A stretch of 64,000 nt of DNA from Diphasiastrum complanatum (Eukaryota; Streptophyta; Lycopodiopsida; Lycopodiales; Lycopodiaceae): positions 30,345,422-30,409,421 of the forward strand of contig CM055109.1 of NCBI GenBank assembly GCA_029204225.1. The letters run 5' to 3'. Both the position numbers and the translations under genes were made by a program. Below are positions 35,095 through 45,930 of the stretch, in pieces. Position 1 is the first letter of the stretch; each line of letters begins with the position of its first letter. The notes below the pieces were generated by a model. The model ran no database searches. It worked only from the letters and a program-made list of their open reading frames with translations, and had not been told where the DNA came from.

Positions 35095-36000
35095 TCCAAG
35101 GAAGCATTAGACTTGTTATTAAGTCTCTATGAGATTCACGATGTAACCATGAGATTACATCTTAGAAGGAAGTTCTTTACTCTTAGCATGTCTGATTCTA
35201 CTGCCATCACTTCTCACATCAATAGCTTCAAGTCCATGTTAGATCAGTTATCAACTGTAGGATGTTCTATTCAAGATGATGATGTCGTTATGACCTTGCT
35301 TTCTTCTCTTCCAAAGTCCTATGAGCACTTTGTGGTGATGATCTCCACACAACTGGACCTCACCCTTCAAAAAGTGACTGGTCATCTTCTTCAAGAAAAA
35401 ATGCGGAGAAAGACTAGTAGCCTGTTCATCAAAGACAAGTCCATGGCTCTATACACCAAGAAGAAAAATCATTCCAAGGGCAAGAATTAGGTGCAACAAC
35501 AATAGCAGAAGCCTCACGCTCAGACTCAGCATGGTGGATCGCGGAAGAAGTTCTTCTACAGATATTGCAAAAGAGCTAATCATGACATCAAGGAGTGTCG
35601 CATCAGGATCTACAACGAGACAAAGAAGCAACAACAATAGCAGCAGCCAGACTCCTCCAATGTGACGGACTTCAAGGAGCAAGAAACACATTTGTTAATG
35701 GCTTACAACAGTAGCAAAGACTGTGATAGCTGGTACCTAGACAGCGACACTACCTAACACATGACCTCTCGCAAGGAATGGTTTACGAAGTACACAACTT
35801 ACAACAAAGATCAATTTATCTACCTCAGAGATTCAAGCACCATACGCGTGGAAGGCAAAAGAACAATGAAGATCACCTTCAACGGTCTATCTATTTGTGT
35901 TCCCAACGTCCTTCACGTTCCTCAACTATCAAAGAACCTGTTATCAGTCTCTTAGATAACTGATGAGGGCTACACTGTTACTTTCTCATCTGAGCAGTGT
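35095..36000 (+). pseudogene. Copia family B gag and protease (element 4)
   Basis: The gag C-terminal half (35113-35490) reads MLLSLYEIHDVTMRLHLRRK, SMSDSTAITSHINSFKSMLD, TLLSSLPKSYEHFVVMI, the standard Retrotran_gag_2 order. A degenerate knuckle (YCKRANHDIKEC) is near 35560. Protease: CDSWYLDSDTT (active site D-S-D instead of D-S-G) followed by a stop, then MTSRKEWFTKY and LHVPQLSKNLLSVS. The 5' end of gag is missing: LTR A sequence directly precedes it. Confidence 0.75.
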
Positions 36001-36059
36001 GTACAATACACGAGGAAGATACTCCTCTGACTATATGCACTAGAGTCGAGAACCTTTAT

Positions 36060-36990
36060 GTACTCTCTAATTCAGTTGCATTAGCTAGTATCTCTAATGA
36101 AAATGTAAATGATAGTGTTGTTTTGTGGCATAGTTGATTTGGACCCGTGAATACAAGATCACTTTCTTATATGCTTTGTAATAATTTAGTTGATGGTTTG
36201 AATTTTTCGTCTTCATTAGATAGGAAATCTTTCTTTTGTGAATCATGCATCTATGGAAAGCACTATAGAAGCAAGTTTCCATAATCACATTCCATCAAAT
36301 CAAAGCATGTATTAGATCTTGTACATAGCTATCTCGTTGGTCCAATGCCAACTCCATCCTTAGGAGATGCAGTCTATTTTATCACTTTCATAGATGATTA
36401 CTCCAGATGGTCTAGTCATGTTCATTAAGCACAAATCTGAAGCCTTTGAATGCTTCAAGAGATTCAAGGCCATGGCTGAGACACAAACGTCTAGGAAAGT
36501 GAAGGCACTCTGAACTGATGGTGGCGATGAATACATCTCCAACGAGATGTTCGACTACCTGGCTGAATATAGCATAAAAAACAGTTCACTATTTTCTATT
36601 CACCTCAACAGAACGAGATTGTAGAAAGGAAGAACCGAACTTTTCTCAACTCAGCCAGATCAATGCTACATCAAGCACGCCTACCTGGGAAGTTCTAGAC
36701 AGAAGCTACTGCCACATCCTGTTACATGTAGAACAAATCCAACACCAAAGCCATCAACAACAAAACTCCTTATGAAGTTTGGCATGGGCACAAGCCCATT
36801 GTCAGCCATTTAAAAATCTTTGATTGTATATGTTTTGTTCACATTTCCAAACTGCTTAGGAAGAAGCTAGGTCATAGGATAAATAAATGGATTTTCATTG
36901 ACTATCCTGATGAACATAAAGCTTATAAAATTTATGATCCATCTACCAATGTAGTATTGCCTCAAGGGATGTAATATTTCAAGAACATAC
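36060..36990 (+). pseudogene. Copia family B integrase (element 4)
   Basis: Broken into many frames but in order: GAG-pre-integrase (LWHS, SFFCESCIYGKHYRSKF), core (HSYLVGPMPTPSLGDA, YFITFIDDYSRW, TDGGDEYISNEMFDYL, NEIVERKNRTFLNSARSML), then KTPYEVWHGHKPIVSHLKIF and HRINKWIFIDYPDEHKAYKI. Asp, Asp and Glu positions are recognisable. More than five stops and shifts make it inactive. Confidence 0.65.
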
Positions 36991-37012
36991 ATATTATGAT
37001 TTCAAATAGCCA

Positions 37013-38000
37013 TTGATAGATGATGCTATGTTATTTCATTCTATTCTACGTAGCATTCGACCTTCCAACGTTGATGATTCTTCTACAGAACATGTAGCTA
37101 CAGCTACAGAAGCCAAGCAGCAGATAGTACCTGTCACCAGACCATACCAAACAAACTCAAACAGATCTGGAGAAGTTCGAGAAGAAGAATTAGTGCATCT
37201 TGGTCAACCCAACGTTCGCAAATCCTCACGGGCTCGGACAGTTCCTAAGAGGTATGCACCTCAATCATTCTGGACTTCATCAGAAGAACCAGAGAGCCTA
37301 GCCGAAGCAATTAACTCCAAGGATGCTGTGAAGTGGCAAGAAGCTTTGGAAAGTGAGCACAGCTCACTTTTTGTGAATCAGACCTGGACACTGGTCAGCT
37401 TCCCCACTCACAAGAGAGTTATCAACAACAAGTGAATCTTCAAGAAGAAGATCAACTCTAATGGTTCCATTGCTAAATGGAAAGCACAATTGGTGGCTAA
37501 GGGATTCACTCAAGTCTAAGGAGTAGATTACCAAGAAATTTTCAGTCATGTCGTCAAGATGCAGTCAATCATAACTCTGATTGCATTAGCAGCCGCAAAA
37601 GACCTCAAAATGCACCAAATGGATGTCAAGACAACGTTTCTCAACGACAATGTCGAAGAGGAGCTGTACACCTTCCAACCAGAAGGATTTGAAGTCAAAG
37701 GCCAAGAGCACAAAGTGTGCAAGCTACACAAAGCAATCTACGGTCTAAAACAGGCCGCAAGAGCATGGTTCAATAGAATCAACTATTATCTCATTCAATT
37801 GGGATATGCAAACAATTCAGCTGATTGTAATGTTTATTCAAAGCATATAGGCACCAATTCAATTTACATAGCTCTTTATGTAGATGATACATTTTTTTTG
37901 TCTAATGACACTTCTCTTCTACACACTACTAAGAGTGATTTGTCAAAGGAATTTGACATGACTAATTTAGGAGCTGTTCATTCATCAACATGCTAAACCT
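37013..38000 (+). pseudogene. Copia family B RT (element 4)
   Basis: The linker (37013-37260) has the basic RKSSRARTVPKRYAP. RT: PESLAEAINSKDAVKWQEAL, NQTWTLVSFPTHKRVINNK, stop, then RKLVAKGFTQ-type sequence and, at 37559-37996, LKMHQMDVKTTFLNDNVEEE, AIYGLKQAARAWFNRINYY, IYIALYVDDTFFLSND (catalytic YVDD). After LGAVHSSTC nearly all of RNase H is deleted. The element ends with a purine tract TTAAGGGAGAC at the LTR start 38042. Confidence 0.8.
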
Positions 38001-38041
38001 GATGAAGACACCAAGGCACCAACCATGACCTTAAGGGAGAC

Positions 38042-38656
38042 TGTTGGAAATTAAGCCCACAATTGCCTCCTTGGTGAATCATAACTTAGACAACTAACTA
38101 CTTGAAGAATGTCTACAACGGACTTTCGGTTGATCGCCAAAAAGGGTAACCAATCCCATTATAATTTTAAGTTCAGATGTTAAGTTTAATAACTTAAAGT
38201 CATTGAAGACTTGGCCATCTTCAAGGACTTCCATAAAACTTGCATTTAGAACAAGTCTAAAGATTTACATTATTTTTTGAACAGTTTGCAAAAAAATACA
38301 CTAAGTGTCGCAGTTCGCATTTTTTGCACTTTTTCGAAAAATGCAACACTTATCTTGGACTTCTTCCGTTCAACTATTTTGAAGAAGTCAACTTGTTCAT
38401 AGTTCAACAATTTAACTATTTTTCAAACACCTTCGTCCCTTTTCGCATTTTTTCAAAAAATGCGAACAGAAAGAAAATTCCAAGAGGTCCTCTATCCTTA
38501 AGAGTTAAACTGTTAAAAACACCTTCGCCAACTTTTTATGGGCACCTTCGACTTGTTTCAAGGGCACCTTCGGCTTTCCCGAAAAGAGTGAAAGACTTGA
38601 ACTGTTAAAGAGATCTTCGCCAACTTTTTAAGGGCACCTTCAACTTTCTAAGGGTG
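38042..38656 (+). repeat. Copia family B LTR, left part
   Basis: TGTTGGAAATTAAGCCC onward, matching 31900 onward. It is interrupted at 38656 by the chromovirus; its continuation is at 44461-44750. Confidence 0.8.
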
Positions 38657-39014
38657 TGTAATAGATCCTAACACCACAGTAAGGCAAACACTAACTGATC
38701 CACCCAACCTTGCCTACTCCCTGATAAAGAGTAAGCCCCTCCTAGCCCAGTGTGAGGACTGGTAGCATGCTACTGCCAAGTGTCGACCACGTGGCACTGA
38801 CGTGGCCGACTGCACGTCGGGACCCAACTGGGGGCCCTATCCTGTTGACATGGTCCCTAGGCTGTGTTAGGCCCGCCATGGCTATGGACCGTGCTGGGGC
38901 ACACTACTCACACTGTCTTGCCCTGTTGGTCATGTACGCTGGACACGACCCTGACTGTGGTATCTGACCTATCTGTGTTCTCTAGGGTTCGGCACTGGTT
39001 ACGAGCTCGTAACA
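38657..39014 (-). repeat. Chromovirus 3' LTR (358 bp)
   Basis: Minus-strand TGTTACGAGCTCG to ATCTATTACA. On its upstream side (plus 39015-39027) the minus strand reads AAGCGGGAGAGAG, the polypurine tract. It contains short CACGTGGC and ACGTGGCC repeats. Confidence 0.9.
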
Positions 39015-39025
39015 CTCTCTCCCGC

Positions 39026-39232
39026 TTAAGAACCGTCTTGGTCCTCTAAGACAAAGTCTAAAAAAATCTTGCGAAGGACGCTGTCTCTTTCCCAAGTGGC
39101 ATTCTCAACAGGCTGATCATTCCACTTAACCAGATATTCTCGGTATAGAGTATGACGAGTCTGCATCTCTCTACTATCAAGAATCTCCTCTGGTTCATGT
39201 GGAGGTTGTTGAGGATCCAATGGGAGAACTAG
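39026..39232 (-). pseudogene. Chromodomain at the integrase C-terminus
   Basis: On the minus strand EPEEILDSREMQTRHTLYRE, YLVKWNDQPVENATWERDS, ending EDQDGS then stop. This is the chromodomain pattern EIL(D)-R(E)...YLVKW...ATWE. In chromoviruses it is fused to integrase and thought to steer integration to chromatin marks. Here the roughly 150 residues that normally link it to the integrase core (GKGP/Y motif region) are missing, so it survives only as a remnant. Confidence 0.8.
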
Positions 39233-39901
39233 AACACTGTCCCCTACCAGATTGTCTGATCTGGTTAGAGCATATCCTCCAGCACTTGATTTACCCTTTC
39301 TGTTTGACCGCCCGTCTGTGGATGGTCGGTGGTACTCATATTAAGTTTAGTATGGAGAATGATGGAATACTGCCCTCCAAAAATTTCCAGTAAACTTACT
39401 GTCCCGGTCGCTGACTATGCCGGAAGGTAGACCGTACAATTTAAATAGCCCGTCTACGAACAACCTCGCTAACTCTGGAGCTCTTACGGTTGTTTTGGTC
39501 GGAATGAAATGAGCCATTTTGGTCAGACGGTCAACTATGACCCATATAGCGTCATTACCCTTTTGGGTTTTAGGCAGGCCTAATATAAAATCCATGGAGA
39601 TACTCTCCCATTTACCAGCTAGTATTTCTAAGAGATGCAACAACCCTCCTGCCTTTAAACACTCTGCTTTATTTACTTGACATTTCTGGCAACTGGTTAC
39701 ATACTGGTGGACGTCCTTTTTCATACTGGGCCAGAAAAATTGCCTACGAAGAAGCTCATAGGTCTTCTGTATGCCTGGGTGTCCCGCGCTAGGATTGTCA
39801 TGACATTCATATAGGACCTGCTGCCTATAATCGTCTGAATTGGGGACACATACTCTATCTCTATAGAGCAAGTACTCATCCTGAATGGAATATTGTTTTC
39901 A
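39233..39901 (-). pseudogene. Chromovirus integrase (broken)
   Basis: In the same frame as RT-RNase H but after a TGA at 39899-39901. Zinc-binding HHCC domain: HDNPSAGH ... CQKCQ. Core: ISMDFILGLPKTQKGNDAIW (first Asp), IVSDRDSKFTGNFWRAVF (second Asp). A frameshift near 39345 moves TTDHPQTGGQTERVNQVLED (catalytic Glu in TER) into another frame, then a TAA. Each missing function is explained by a visible lesion. Confidence 0.85.
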
Positions 39902-42115
39902 TTTGAATCCTTGAGTCAATCGACCCTCAACCACTGGGGTTTGCTTGGGTAATACAGGCTCAGAATCCTCAACGTCATCTGACGACGTATACTCGGACTC
40001 ATCATCATCCTCAACGGAAGCTGTCGTATTCTTGGATGAACTGGCACCAGCCCCGGGAACTGGTTCTGGAGTCTGTAACTGTCTGTTCTGGACTGAGTTC
40101 CAGATAATAGAGAAGAATGCATCATGCTGGCATTTCCCTCTCAAGGACTCGAGTAACTCATTACGAATCTGAGTAAAACTCAGCTCGTTTATCATAGGCA
40201 TTCTGCTAAGGGCATCTGCTACCGTATTGAATTTTCCACACCTATATCTGATAGACATGTCAAACTCTTGCATCAACTCTGCCCAACGAGCTTTTCGACC
40301 TCTAAGCTCAGGTTGATTGCAAAGGTATCTGAGACTCTCATGGTCTGTCAGGACCTCAAAGTTGGCACCATACAAATAATGCCTCCAAGTCTTAAGGGCA
40401 TGGACTATAGAAAAGAGTTCCTTTTCATAGGCACTATACCTAGTCTGTGCTGGCTCGAGTTTTTTACTCTCAAATGCAACTGGTCGTCCACCCTGAGTTA
40501 GCACAGCACCTACTGCAAAGTCGCTAGCATCTGTTTCGACCACTAATGGCTGATTGGGGTCGACGACTTTTAAAACTGGTGCTGTAGCTAAGGCTGTTTT
40601 GAGAGCATCAAAGCTCTCCTGTTGTGCGGACTCCCAAATGAACTCCCTTCCCTTCCCCTTGAGGAGATTTGTCATAGGGACTGCTATCTGAGCATATTCC
40701 TTGACAAATCGTATGTAATATCCCGCCAGACCAAGAAAGATTTGAAGTTCCAAAATATTCTGAGGTCTCAGCCAACTGAGTATGGCTTTAACCTTATTTG
40801 GGTCCATCTTAATCCCATCTGAAGAGATAATGTGACCCAAATATGCTACTTCTTCAACGAAGAATTCACACTTGGATTGTTTAGCATAAAGCTTATGCTT
40901 TCTGAGTAGTCGAAACACCTTTCTGAGGTGTTTTAGATGCTCCTTCCTCGTTTTGCTGTAGACGAGGATGTCATCTAAAAATACGACTACAAACTTACCC
41001 AAGTATGGTCTGAGGACACTGTTCATCAAGGTCATAAAGGTAGCTGGAGCATTTGTGAGCCCCAATGGCATCACCTTAAACTCATAATGACCGTGACGAG
41101 TCCTAAAAGCTGTTTTCGAGACATCTTCCGATTTTATACGAACTTGATGATATCCCGATCTAAGGTCTATTTTACTGAAAAACTTAGCCCCGTCGAGTTG
41201 ATCAAACAACTCGTCTGCCCGAGGCATAGGGTATTTATTCTTAATTGTGACTTTATTGAGGGCTCTGTAATCTATGCAAAGACGCATAGACCCCTCTTTC
41301 TTTTTCACCAATAGGACTGGTGAGGCCCATGGTGAACTACTGGTTTGAATTTGGCGTTTCCCAAGATAGTCTGTTAACTGCCTAGTTATTTCTTCATCCT
41401 CTGTTCGGCTGACCCGATACGGAGGTTTAGAAACAGGTGCTGTACCTGGTACTATGTTTATTACATGATCTACCTCTCTGCTAGGTGGTAAACCATGTGG
41501 CAAATTTTCAGGAAAAACATCTTTAAATTTAGACAATAAAGTTTCTAATTTACTAATTTTCTGCTGAATAGAACTGGAAATAGAAACTTCAGGAATAAAC
41601 TGAAAGTCACATAAGAATGCCTGATGGTCTTCGTCTCCGATTAGCTGACAGAGCTCTGAACTGCAGACCATAGGGCTGTTGGGAACATCATGCTCCCCAT
41701 GCAACTGGATCTCTCGGCCTTTATACTGAAAGCTGAGGGTGTTCTCCTGATAGTTTCTGTGAAGGGAAGGTCCTAAATTGTAGAGCCAATCTCTCCCGAG
41801 AACAATGTCTGTTCGATCCAGGTGCATTATCTGAAAGTTTATTTCATCTTGGTACCCCTGAATACCAAGATTTAACTTACTTACCATAGTTTCCCATATT
41901 TTTTTATCTTCACCCTTAGCTAATGAAACTATGTACCTATGCTGACTAGGTACTTCTGGTAGTTTAAGCTTTTTAACTAGGGTGTGGTTGATGAAATTAT
42001 GGGTTGCCCCATCATCAACCATGACTCTTACTGACTGGTTACCAACTTTCCCATGCATACGTACTAGGTCATGCGGCCCAAAGCTGAAGGGTCTCGCTAG
42101 CATTGCAGAGGTCAG
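39899..42115 (-). CDS. Chromovirus protease-RT-RNase H open frame
   Basis: A 734-codon open reading frame from M at 42103. Protease: [12 protein letters not shown] at about residues 27-38. [22 protein letters not shown] at about 274, [16 protein letters not shown] at about 308, [13 protein letters not shown] at about 345 (Leu where most have Phe), [13 protein letters not shown] with catalytic DD at about 377. RNase [16 protein letters not shown] at about 521, YEKELF at about 560, LTDHES at about 586, VADALSR at about 628. An acidic tail ([19 protein letters not shown]) precedes the TGA. All RT and RNase H catalytic residues are present. Gag lies upstream in the same frame behind two TAG codons, so translation of this part is doubtful. 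Confidence 0.85.
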   Translation of the reverse strand: MTSAMLARPFSFGPHDLVRMHGKVGNQSVRVMVDDGATHNFINHTLVKKLKLPEVPSQHRYIVSLAKGEDKKIWETMVSKLNLGIQGYQDEINFQIMHLDRTDIVLGRDWLYNLGPSLHRNYQENTLSFQYKGREIQLHGEHDVPNSPMVCSSELCQLIGDEDHQAFLCDFQFIPEVSISSSIQQKISKLETLLSKFKDVFPENLPHGLPPSREVDHVINIVPGTAPVSKPPYRVSRTEDEEITRQLTDYLGKRQIQTSSSPWASPVLLVKKKEGSMRLCIDYRALNKVTIKNKYPMPRADELFDQLDGAKFFSKIDLRSGYHQVRIKSEDVSKTAFRTRHGHYEFKVMPLGLTNAPATFMTLMNSVLRPYLGKFVVVFLDDILVYSKTRKEHLKHLRKVFRLLRKHKLYAKQSKCEFFVEEVAYLGHIISSDGIKMDPNKVKAILSWLRPQNILELQIFLGLAGYYIRFVKEYAQIAVPMTNLLKGKGREFIWESAQQESFDALKTALATAPVLKVVDPNQPLVVETDASDFAVGAVLTQGGRPVAFESKKLEPAQTRYSAYEKELFSIVHALKTWRHYLYGANFEVLTDHESLRYLCNQPELRGRKARWAELMQEFDMSIRYRCGKFNTVADALSRMPMINELSFTQIRNELLESLRGKCQHDAFFSIIWNSVQNRQLQTPEPVPGAGASSSKNTTASVEDDDESEYTSSDDVEDSEPVLPKQTPVVEGRLTQGFK

Positions 42116-42118
42116 CTA

Positions 42119-43231
42119 GCAACAGTGTTCATGATTTTCATGATACACTTTGATCTCGGAAGCTGCCGAGTCACCGAGGAAACATACAGTCTGAACAAGA
42201 TGAACTTGTTTTTTATCTTTCTTATCTTTTTTAGTGAAAGGCCCCTTGGGCCACTGTCTGACTGTGTGTCCCTTGCCCATACACACAAAGCACAAACGTT
42301 CTTGTTTGGCTTTCTCAAAATCATCTGGTTTTAAGGGCTGTATGAGTGAAGGGCGTTTCTGAGGAGCTTCACTTTTAAATTTGTCTTCTTTCTTTCTTTT
42401 TAAAAATTTCTTTTTAAATTGAAAGTCTTTCTAAGAAGGCTGCTCAGAAAGTGGTTGTTGTCTCGCCTTCTTCCTACCCACTGAATCATCATAGATTTGA
42501 GCATATCTGAGAGCTTGCTCAAGGGTAGTAGGCGAGTTTCTCTGGACCTCTACTTTATATTCATCTTTGAGGCCACGGACAAATCCCCTGATTTTTTGAT
42601 AGTCATCCATATTTTTAATCTTTAAAATTGCTTCTCGATACTGCGAGATATATTGGATGAGGGATTTATCCATTACTGTTCTTTCCCAAGCTTCCCAGGC
42701 TCTATCCAGTTCATTTTCTGGTAGAAATTCTCTTAGGAAAGCTTCTTCAAAAGCTTTCCATGACCTGGGAGTCTGCCCAGTCTCCTGGAGATTTAGCCAC
42801 CACTTATAGGCCATAGGCCCTAAAGAAAGACTGGCCTCAATTGCTTGCAAATGGTTAGGGGTCTGTTTAAGAACATGAATGTTCTTCCATTTGCTGAGGA
42901 AGGTTTGTAGAATATCTGCATTTCTATCCTTCTCTTCCCCATTAAAAGTAGGAGGCTTTAAATCTTTAAAAACACTGGGGTGAGACCGTAAAGTCTCACC
43001 CGAAACTGATGGAAGTGGAGAAGGGGATAACTGAGAAGTGGAGGGAAGGCTTCCTTTCGCGGAACTCAAAATCAAGTTTTTGAGTTCAGCGAACGAGTCG
43101 TCCACACTGGACTTGAAATTGGCTAATGCCAACTTCAGTTCATCCACTTCTGTTACCAATTGGAGGAACTGCTCCTTGGTAACCAGTTCGTCGAGTTCTT
43201 CGGCGAACTGTTCCTGTTCTTCTACTTCCAT
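42119..43231 (-). pseudogene. Chromovirus gag
   Basis: ATG at 43231. Acidic coiled-coil start (EEQEQFAEELDELVTKEQFL), Ser/Pro linker, capsid core FKDLKPPTFNGEEKDRNAD at about residues 89-107, WWLNLQETGQTPRSWKAFEE, FLREFLPENELDRAWEAWE, MDKSLIQYISQYRE, AQIYDDSVGRKKARQQ. A TAG at 42431-42433 ends this 266-codon stretch. In the same frame a basic region and a degenerate knuckle CFVCMGKGHTVRQW (last Cys replaced by Trp) continue to TAG 42116-42118, and pol follows still in frame. A single gag-pol frame is usual for plant chromoviruses. Both TAGs are one transition from CAG, which points to mutation. Confidence 0.85.
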
Positions 43232-44084
43232 GGGTTCCTTCCCTTTTCAGTAAGCCAAGGCTTCTGTTTCAAGTTCGTCGAAGCCTCTCTCCAGGGGTTG
43301 ATCAGGTCCCTGAGGAGTGGTCATCTTCGGAACTGAAAGAGAGCTACCTTAACTTCTGAAGGAAAAAAAGTCTAAAAGACTAATTTACAACTGTACAAGG
43401 AAAAGGAAAGATGACTTAGCTGTTTCTGAGGACTGTACTTCCACAAAGAGAATCAAGAAAAGCCCTTTCAGCTCTTCCTCCATTGATTTGAGGTTGGAAA
43501 ATGTGCAACAAGATCTGAAACTTTTGCTATCCCCCCTCGCTGGTCTGACAACATCTCAATTTGTCCACAAAATGGCAAGTCTGAAGTCCAAAAACCCTTC
43601 TGAATTTTGAAATTTCAGAAGTCTCCTGCTCGCTGATCTGGTAGGAATTCTCTTGCTCCAAATCTCTGACGTTGGGGCCCGAAAACTTGTCCAAAAATCA
43701 GATTTTCAGAAGCACTGGCAGCGCTGGCCCTGCTCCTCTTTTTTGGTTTCAAACTCGCTGAGAACCAGTAAATTTTTCCCTGGAAATCAGATGCAGGTTT
43801 CTGGCTATACAGCGATGGAGGTGCTGGCTTCTTCCTTCTCTAATTTCGCTGGGAAAACTATGGAGAATCCTTTGAACTCGGTGAAAAACAGCTGTTTTTC
43901 CAGCGAGTTACCTACAATTGGAATCTGACTCCTTGCTACTGTGATTTCTCAGTGAAAATCAGAAGTTTGAAGGCTGCTCCTACAGCGATCCTCCTCCTCT
44001 ATTCCTCTCTGAGAATCTGAGAAACACCATCTATCTTCTGATAGCTTTCTCTACTGCTGCTCCTAACTCCCTAGGATGGAGATG

Positions 44085-44096
44085 GCTCTGATACCA
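44085..44096 (-). other. Chromovirus primer-binding site (initiator tRNA-Met)
   Basis: On the minus strand TGGTATCAGAGC, the standard plant initiator-Met site, one base after the 5' LTR end at 44098. Confidence 0.9.
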
Positions 44097-44097
44097 G

Positions 44098-44455
44098 TGT
44101 AATAGATCCTAACACCACAGTAGGGCAAACACTAACTGATCCACCCAACCTTGCCTACTCCCTGATATAGAGTAAGCCCCTCCTAGCCCAGTGTGAGGAC
44201 TGGTAGCATGCTACTGCCAAGTGTCGGCCACGTGGCACTGACGTGGCCGACTGCACGTCGGGACCCAACTGGGGGCCCTATCCTGCTGACAGGGTCCCTA
44301 GGCTGTGTTAGGCCCGCCATGGCTATGGACCGTGCTGGGGCACACTACTCACACTGTCTTGCCCTGTTGGTCATATACGCTGGACACGACCCTGACTGTG
44401 GTATCTGACCTATCTATGTTCTCTAGGGTTCGGCACTGGTTACGAGCTCGTAACA
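44098..44455 (-). repeat. Chromovirus 5' LTR (358 bp)
   Basis: Same length and termini as 38657-39014, with 7 single-base differences by eye. It is followed on plus by TGGTG and the continuation of the family B LTR. The stretch 43232-44080 between LTR and gag is untranslated leader with no gene seen. Confidence 0.9.
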
Positions 44456-44460
44456 TGGTG

Positions 44461-44750
44461 CCTTAAACCTATTTAGGACACCTTCGGCTTCTTCGCAAAA
44501 ACTTGAAGAGAGAGAAAAATGTCGAAGGTCATCTAAAGTGAACGACAAACGTTCTCAGCCACTTCCTATAAAATGCGAAGTGAGAGATTTTGTGATGTCC
44601 TCCTCCGCATCAACGATACTGACTTGTTGACCGTATACACTATGTACAGTTGTCACAAAAGCCATATACTTCAACGTACAACGGCTTTTCCAATTAGGTG
44701 ACAAGCATTCAATGTAATTAATACACGGATGAAATCTATAAGTATATCAT
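44461..44750 (+). repeat. Copia family B LTR, right part (truncated)
   Basis: It continues GCCTTAAACCTATTTAGGAC as in 32510 onward, through the CGATACTGACTTGTTG and ACACGGATGA blocks. It stops near AAGTATATCAT, about 160 bp short of the LTR end, and joins copia A RNase H through a short ACATT homology. Confidence 0.7.
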
Positions 44751-45169
44751 ACATTCTTCTTCAATGGCGGTCCTATCTCATGGAACAGTCGTAAGAAACC
44801 TCTATCGCTCTTTCATCTACAGAAGCAGAATACATTGCTGCTTCCCAATCTATCAAAGAAGCGTTTTGGTTGAGAAATTTATTGTCAGACATTAGTTTGA
44901 ATCAGTACAGCCCTACAATCATATTCTGTGATAATCGGAGTGCTATTACCTTATCAACCAATCCTAGATTGCACTCTAGGATTAAGCATATTGAGATTCG
45001 ATATTACTATGTTAGGGGCAAGATTCTCGACAGAGAGATAAGCTTAACGTACTGTCGACCCAGGACATTGTTGCAGACGTATTTATCAAGGCATTGAGCA
45101 CTGATGCACACAACAAATTTTGTGCATTACTTAGTCTAAAGATCAAACCATTCACGAATCCAGATTAAG
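44751..45169 (+). pseudogene. Copia family A RNase H fragment (element 5)
   Basis: It begins in FFFNGGPISWNS-like sequence, then SSTEAEYIAASQSIKEAFWL, and at 44870 LLSDISLNQYSPTIIFCDNR, IKHIEIRYYYVRGKILD, ISLTYCRPRTLLQTYLSRH. It is followed by KDQTIHESRLS-like decay, a purine tract (AAGTGGGGG) and the family A LTR at 45176. It repeats the end of the fragment at 32946-34013. Confidence 0.8.
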
Positions 45170-45175
45170 TGGGGG

Positions 45176-45930
45176 TGTTGGATTTATTTCCTCCTCTCTC
45201 CTAAATCCTATGTTAATCTGACTCCATTTATGCTGCTGTATTTTACTTGTGTTGTCCCAGTCTGCATATTTACACGTAAAATAAGACAAGCAAAAAAGAC
45301 GACAGTTGCAACAGTCTGCATTTTTACTCACTATTTATGACAGGCAGAAAATGCGACACTGCATTTTTACATGCATTTTATGACCGGCGACACTTGCCTA
45401 AAATGCGACACTGCATTTTATGACAGGTGACACTTGCCTAAAATGTGACACTACATTTTTACACACATTTTATGACAGACGAAAAATTCGAAAATGTGAC
45501 ATTGCATTTCTACACGCAATTTATGACAGGCGACACTTGCCTCTAAAAATGCAACATTTGTCTTTAAAAGAACGACGATTGCTTTTAGATAAGGACAAGG
45601 CCAAAGACAAAAGGTGTCGTGATATTCACATTTTTACCAACGTTATTTTGGCAAAACCCGATGTCGTAGCCTCTTCACGCCCGTTCTATGCACCGTGCGA
45701 TCAGATTTGACAACAACAACAGCAACCCACAATCTCCTACAGACGACACAACCACTTTTGTACCTTCTTCATCTTCATACCTATAAAATTTATGTATATA
45801 GTGAATACCATCTCGGGATTCAAGATAGCAGAGCATAAGCGCAATAAGTGATATCAGTAAGCTCGTTTTCATAATAGAGAGACAGACAATGCAGATGCGT
45901 TCGCGCATTAATTCTTTCTTTTAGAGAGAT
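45176..45930 (+). repeat. Copia family A LTR with internal repeat expansion, 3' truncated
   Basis: TGTTGGATTTATTTCC onward. At 45290-45545 about five imperfect copies of a roughly 50-60 bp unit occur (GCGACACTGCATTTTTACA, TTTATGACAGGCGACACTTGCC); the other LTRs have only one or two copies. The match to 34020-35081 ends near 45930. Confidence 0.75.

Larger units (their letters stand above)
38657..44455 (-). mobile_element. Ty3 chromovirus, nearly complete, inserted in the family B LTR
   Basis: Minus-strand element of 5.8 kb with two 358-bp LTRs, an initiator-tRNA primer-binding site, gag-pol and a chromodomain. Flanks are GGGTG (38652-38656) and TGGTG (44456-44460): a 5-bp duplication with one mismatch, or 4 bp exact. 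The host LTR reads through on both sides when compared with 32500-32520. By my count the LTRs differ at 7 of 358 positions, so it is younger than its neighbours. Inactivating lesions: in-frame TAG 42431-42433, TAG 42116-42118, TGA 39899-39901, a frameshift near 39345 and a deletion between the integrase core and chromodomain. Confidence 0.9.

Noticed and set aside
42116-42118. Programmed readthrough of TAG between gag and pol
   Set aside because: Two other in-frame stops in the same element and a transition-only pattern make mutation the simpler explanation; kept only as a testable remark.
42112-42334. Small open frames on both strands between gag and pol of the chromovirus
   Set aside because: The gag frame itself continues through this interval with a knuckle, so these are shadows.
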